Shown here: piece after piece, positions 61,493 to 64,000 of the stretch
Layout: the number at the start of each line of letters is the position of its first letter
How positions within the stretch are numbered: the first letter of the stretch is position 1
DNA from: Clostridia bacterium
Lineage (GTDB): Bacteria > Bacillota > Clostridia > Oscillospirales > Acutalibacteraceae
NCBI GenBank assembly: GCA_017430535.1
Contig: JAFRMR010000026.1
Span: 216,331-280,330, forward strand
Direction of reading: 5' to 3'
DNA: 64,000 nucleotides
Notes under the pieces: model-generated
What the model saw: only the letters and a program-made list of their open reading frames with translations
Databases searched by the model: none
Told to the model about the DNA's origin: nothing
Made by a program: the position numbers and the translations under genes

Positions 61493-61521
61493 TTTACAAA
61501 GTATACCACATGCGATACAAT
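61493..61521 (+). promoter_or_regulatory. Promoter of the NAD(P)-binding reductase
   Basis: TTTACA at 61493-61498, 17 nt, TACAAT at 61516-61521, 62 nt before the ATG; the operator lies 20 bp upstream of the -35. Confidence 0.65.
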
Positions 61522-61582
61522 TCAGTCAAGAGGTGAGAGCAAATTCACATCGAAAACAAATTTTATTTCGGAGGTCATTAAA

Positions 61583-62215
61583 ATGAAAATTGCAGTAGTA
61601 GCAGCCGCAGGTAAGGCAGGCAGAAAAATCGTTCGTGAGGCAAAGGATAGAGGCTTTGAGGTAACCGCATTTGTAAGAAAGGAAGCTGAAATTGACGGAG
61701 CTGATAAGGTTGTCGTTCGTGATATTTTTGATTTGACCAAGGATGACCTTGCAGGCTTTGACGCAGTGGTTGACGCCTTTGGCGCATGGACAGAGGATGT
61801 TCTTCCGCTCCACAGCACAACGCTCTCCCATCTTTGCGATGTGCTTTCGGGAACAGACACAAGACTCCTTGTTGTAGGCGGCGCAGGCAGCCTTTATGTG
61901 AATGCGGAGCACACGCTTTGCGTATCTGACGGACCTGATTTTCCCGACATCTTTAAGCCACTTGCAGCGGCAATGGCGAAAGCACTCGGAGAACTCAGAG
62001 AAAGAAACGATGTAAAGTGGACTTATATCAGCCCTGCAGGCGATTTCCAAGCTGACGGCGAAAGAACCGGCAAATACATCCTTGCAGGCGAGGAGCTCAC
62101 GCTCAATGCAGCAGGCGAAAGCATTATCAGCTATGCCGACTATGCTATCGCTATGGTTGACGAAATTGAAAAGGGCAACCACATTCAGCAGAGAATATCC
62201 GTTGTAAAAGAATAA
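61583..62215 (+). CDS. NAD(P)-binding reductase (SDR-a5/NmrA-like)
   Basis: 210 aa from the ATG at 61583 (GGAGGTCATTAAA). Rossmann start MKIAVVAAAGKAGRKIVREAKDRG; VVVRDIFDLTKDDLAGFDAVVDAFGAW; VVGGAGSLYVN. No clear catalytic Tyr-x3-Lys. Related HxlR-linked proteins protect against quinones or reactive carbonyls. Cofactor preference unproven. Confidence 0.88.
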   Translation: MKIAVVAAAGKAGRKIVREAKDRGFEVTAFVRKEAEIDGADKVVVRDIFDLTKDDLAGFDAVVDAFGAWTEDVLPLHSTTLSHLCDVLSGTDTRLLVVGGAGSLYVNAEHTLCVSDGPDFPDIFKPLAAAMAKALGELRERNDVKWTYISPAGDFQADGERTGKYILAGEELTLNAAGESIISYADYAIAMVDEIEKGNHIQQRISVVKE

Positions 62216-62225
62216 AAACACATTA

Positions 62226-62262
62226 ATAAATGCGTAACAGATGCAAGCTGTTGCGCATTTAT
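62226..62262. terminator. Long hairpin after the reductase
   Basis: 15-bp arms, ATAAATGCGTAACAG with CTGTTGCGCATTTAT (one G-T pair), around a 7-nt loop. There is no T-run after it on +, but a TATAAT (62265-62270) for the macrodomain gene begins just beside it. Terminator or promoter-linked structure. Confidence 0.45.
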
Positions 62263-62292
62263 GATATAATATAAGAACAAGGCGGTGACAGA

Positions 62293-63066
62293 ATGACTCA
62301 AAGGGAAAGACTGGTATTTTTAACAAAGCATCTTATCTGCGAAAGTGACAGATATAATATGATTGAAATACCTTCATCAGAGAAGGAACTGTTCATGCTT
62401 TATCGTTCGCTTGTTAATGTGCGTATGCCGAATACGATTGACGAAGAATATTTAAGGGTTGAGGACGAATATCTTAAAAACCTTATTGAAGAAAACGGTA
62501 TAACAAAGGTTGAGGATTTAACCGAATCAGAACCCGATATCTTTCTTTGGCAGGGTGATATTACCACACTTCGCTGTGATGCAATCGTTAATGCCGCAAA
62601 CTCACAAATGCTTGGCTGTTTTGTTCCCTGCCACAACTGTATTGACAATTGCATTCACACCTTTTCGGGCATAAGATTGAGGATGAAATGCGCTGAAATT
62701 ATGAAAAAGCAGGGGCACGAAGAGCCAACAGGAACTGCGAAAATCACATCTGCGTACAACCTGCCGTGCAAGTATATTCTTCATACTGTAGGACCGATTG
62801 TAAACGGAGAACTTACCGAAAATAATTGTATTAAACTTGAAAGTTGCTATCGTTCCTGCCTTGAACTTGCGGAAAAGCATGAAATAAAAAGCATTGCCTT
62901 TTGCTGTATTTCAACAGGTGTTTTCGGATTTCCGCAAAAAGAGGCTGCTGAAATTGCGGTCAAAGCCGTAAGGCGCTACAAGTCTGAAACAAAAAGTAAT
63001 ATAAAGGTTATATTCAACGTTTTTAAGAACAAGGATAAAATAATTTATGAAAACATACTCGGATAA
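62293..63066 (+). CDS. Zinc-containing macrodomain ADP-ribose hydrolase
   Basis: 257 aa. Macrodomain core WQGDITTLRCDAIVNAANSQMLGC, zinc-binding VPCHNCIDNCIHTFSGI, and the loop SIAFCCISTGVFGFPQKEAAEIAVKAV. The N-terminal helical region and the Cys/His cluster mark the zinc macrodomain class paired with SirTM. It removes ADP-ribose that the sirtuin adds, classically on a lipoylated GcvH-like protein. GGCGGTGACAGA-ATG start; overlaps the sirtuin gene by 20 nt. Confidence 0.92.
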   Translation: MTQRERLVFLTKHLICESDRYNMIEIPSSEKELFMLYRSLVNVRMPNTIDEEYLRVEDEYLKNLIEENGITKVEDLTESEPDIFLWQGDITTLRCDAIVNAANSQMLGCFVPCHNCIDNCIHTFSGIRLRMKCAEIMKKQGHEEPTGTAKITSAYNLPCKYILHTVGPIVNGELTENNCIKLESCYRSCLELAEKHEIKSIAFCCISTGVFGFPQKEAAEIAVKAVRRYKSETKSNIKVIFNVFKNKDKIIYENILG

Positions 63067-63892
63067 AATTAAAGAGATTAAAGGGCTGATTGACAGTGCA
63101 GACGCGGTGTTTATCGGTGCAGGCGCAGGACTTTCCACCGCTGCAGGCTTGACTTATTCCGGCGAGCGTTTTGACAAATACTTTTCCGATTTTAAGGAGA
63201 AGTACGGCTTTGATAATATGTACTACGGCGGCTTTATTATGGAAAAGTACAGTCCCGAGGAGCTTTGGGCTTTTTGGGCAAGAAACATTTATATCAACCG
63301 TTATATGCCGATTCCGAAGGATACCTATCAAAAGCTGTTTGAGCTTGTGAAGGACAAGGACTATTTTGTTCTCACCACCAATGTGGACCACTGCTTTCAG
63401 CGCGCAGGTTTTGATAAGAAACGGTTATTTTATACGCAGGGAGATTACGGACTTTTTCAGTGCAGCGAGCCGTGTCATCAGCAGACCTACGATAACGAAG
63501 AAATTATCAAAAAGATGTATGAAGCCGAAAAGGATATGAAAATCCCGAGCGAGCTTGTTCCGAAATGTCCCGTCTGCGGCAAGCCGATGACAACAAATCT
63601 TCGCTGTGACGACACCTTTGTACAGGACGAGGGCTGGTATGCGGCATATAATCAGTACGAGGATTTCATCCGCAGACACGAAGGAATGAAGGTTGCCTAT
63701 CTTGAACTCGGCGTAGGCTACAATACCCCCGTTATCATCAAATACCCGTTCCGGAAGTGGACGGCAGAAAACGAAAACGCCACCTATGTTTGTATTAATT
63801 TAGGCGAAGCAGATGCACCGACGGAAATCAAAAAACAGTCAATCTGCATTGACGGCGATATAAATACCGTACTCGAGGATTTACAAAAATGA
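63047..63892 (+). CDS. SirTM-type (class M) sirtuin ADP-ribosyltransferase
   Basis: 281 aa. NAD site AVFIGAGAGLSTAAGLTYSGERF; the catalytic His region is replaced by the QGDYGLFQCS loop of SirTM; TTNVDHCFQRAGF; the zinc quartet lies in CSEPC and CPVCGKPMTTNLRC. SirTMs ADP-ribosylate a target protein and respond to oxidative stress; partners GcvH-L and LplA2 are not visible to the right edge. The next gene starts within its stop (ATGA). Confidence 0.92.
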   Translation: MKTYSDKIKEIKGLIDSADAVFIGAGAGLSTAAGLTYSGERFDKYFSDFKEKYGFDNMYYGGFIMEKYSPEELWAFWARNIYINRYMPIPKDTYQKLFELVKDKDYFVLTTNVDHCFQRAGFDKKRLFYTQGDYGLFQCSEPCHQQTYDNEEIIKKMYEAEKDMKIPSELVPKCPVCGKPMTTNLRCDDTFVQDEGWYAAYNQYEDFIRRHEGMKVAYLELGVGYNTPVIIKYPFRKWTAENENATYVCINLGEADAPTEIKKQSICIDGDINTVLEDLQK

Positions 63893-64000
63893 ACTATCTT
63901 GAATATCTTGTCAATGAAATACACTCAACCGTTGTGGCAACCGTGGATGAAAACGGCTTGCCCGTTACCTGCGCCGTGGATATGATGGATGCAGACGAAA
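63889..64000 (+). CDS. Pyridoxamine-5'-phosphate-oxidase-like protein (3' partial)
   Basis: First 37 codons only: MNYLEYLVNEIHSTVVATVD, then ENGLPVTCAVDMMDADE, cut by the right edge. The strand-turn pattern STVVATVDENGLPVTCAVDMM is that of FMN-binding split-barrel proteins. Translationally coupled to the sirtuin, so a redox role with the ADP-ribosylation pair is suggested. Confidence 0.7.
   Translation, partial: MNYLEYLVNEIHSTVVATVDENGLPVTCAVDMMDADE

Overview
The window looks like a chromosomal segment of a gut-type anaerobic Clostridium relative, probably Oscillospirales/Ruminococcaceae-like. The inference rests on gene content: a SigH-type sigma factor, HydE/HydF/HydG maturases for [FeFe]-hydrogenase, LarE, HisZ with short-form HisG, a VTC/DUF4956 pair, Thr- and Glu-rich secreted proteins with C-terminal membrane anchors, BspA/InlB-type repeats, AGGAGG-type ribosome sites and consensus sigma-A promoters. 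No rRNA, tRNA or CRISPR array was recognised.

Layout. 1-9.5 kb: an exported MBL-fold/TIM-barrel fusion cut by the left edge, a Big_2 surface protein, then a two-component-linked cluster. In that cluster a carbohydrate-binding lipoprotein is divergent from VTC protein, DUF4956 protein, response regulator and histidine kinase, with mirrored TTTAGG direct repeats in both promoters. A PrsW-type membrane protein and a VanX-like dipeptidase follow. 9.5-15.2 kb: an alpha/beta-hydrolase/nitroreductase fusion, a TfoX_N protein, and then a two-gene cassette (NERD nuclease-like protein plus four-helix-bundle protein) bounded on both sides by about 200-bp arrays of mini-hairpins punctuated by TCGA. Next come rlmD and a CPBP protease. 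15.3-20.6 kb: glgP-tadA-TRIC channel, larE, udp. 20.6-30.5 kb: two envelope/membrane genes and a complete histidine operon (yerC-hisZ-G-D-C-B-H-A-F-IE) starting with a TrpR-family regulator. 30.6-36.3 kb: DUF4037/TPR pair, yfbR, a lipoprotein, a zinc-ribbon protein, sigH and a hypothetical. 36.3-40.3 kb: hydF, hydG, hydE and a TM1266-type regulator, one operon with a long hairpin in its leader. 40.5-46.5 kb: CAP/Big_2 protein, CHAP-like anchored protein, RACE (ferredoxin-ASKHA) protein, a small membrane protein and a 5'-truncated LRR/InlB gene.

46.6-50.9 kb is a mobile-element remnant: large serine recombinase, small partner protein, S24/LexA-like repressor, then 1.3 kb without a gene. That stretch holds a second hairpin array and a convincing MOBQ-type origin of transfer, but no relaxase. 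50.9-59.3 kb: a LysR regulator divergent from a nine-gene redox/esterase operon with three flavodoxins (one a lipoprotein), a ferredoxin-flavodoxin, an iron alcohol dehydrogenase, an aldo/keto reductase and three lipoprotein hydrolases. 59.4-62.2 kb: MATE exporter, then an HxlR regulator divergent from an NAD(P)-binding reductase with a perfect palindromic operator between them. 62.3-64 kb: a zinc macrodomain ADP-ribose hydrolase, a SirTM-type sirtuin and the start of a pyridoxamine-phosphate-oxidase-like gene, translationally coupled.

The best candidates for something undescribed are the cassette flanked by TCGA-punctuated hairpin arrays (11.08-12.86 kb) and the hairpin array leading into the oriT (49.8-50.2 kb). 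The mirrored TTTAGG promoters of the VTC cluster come next.
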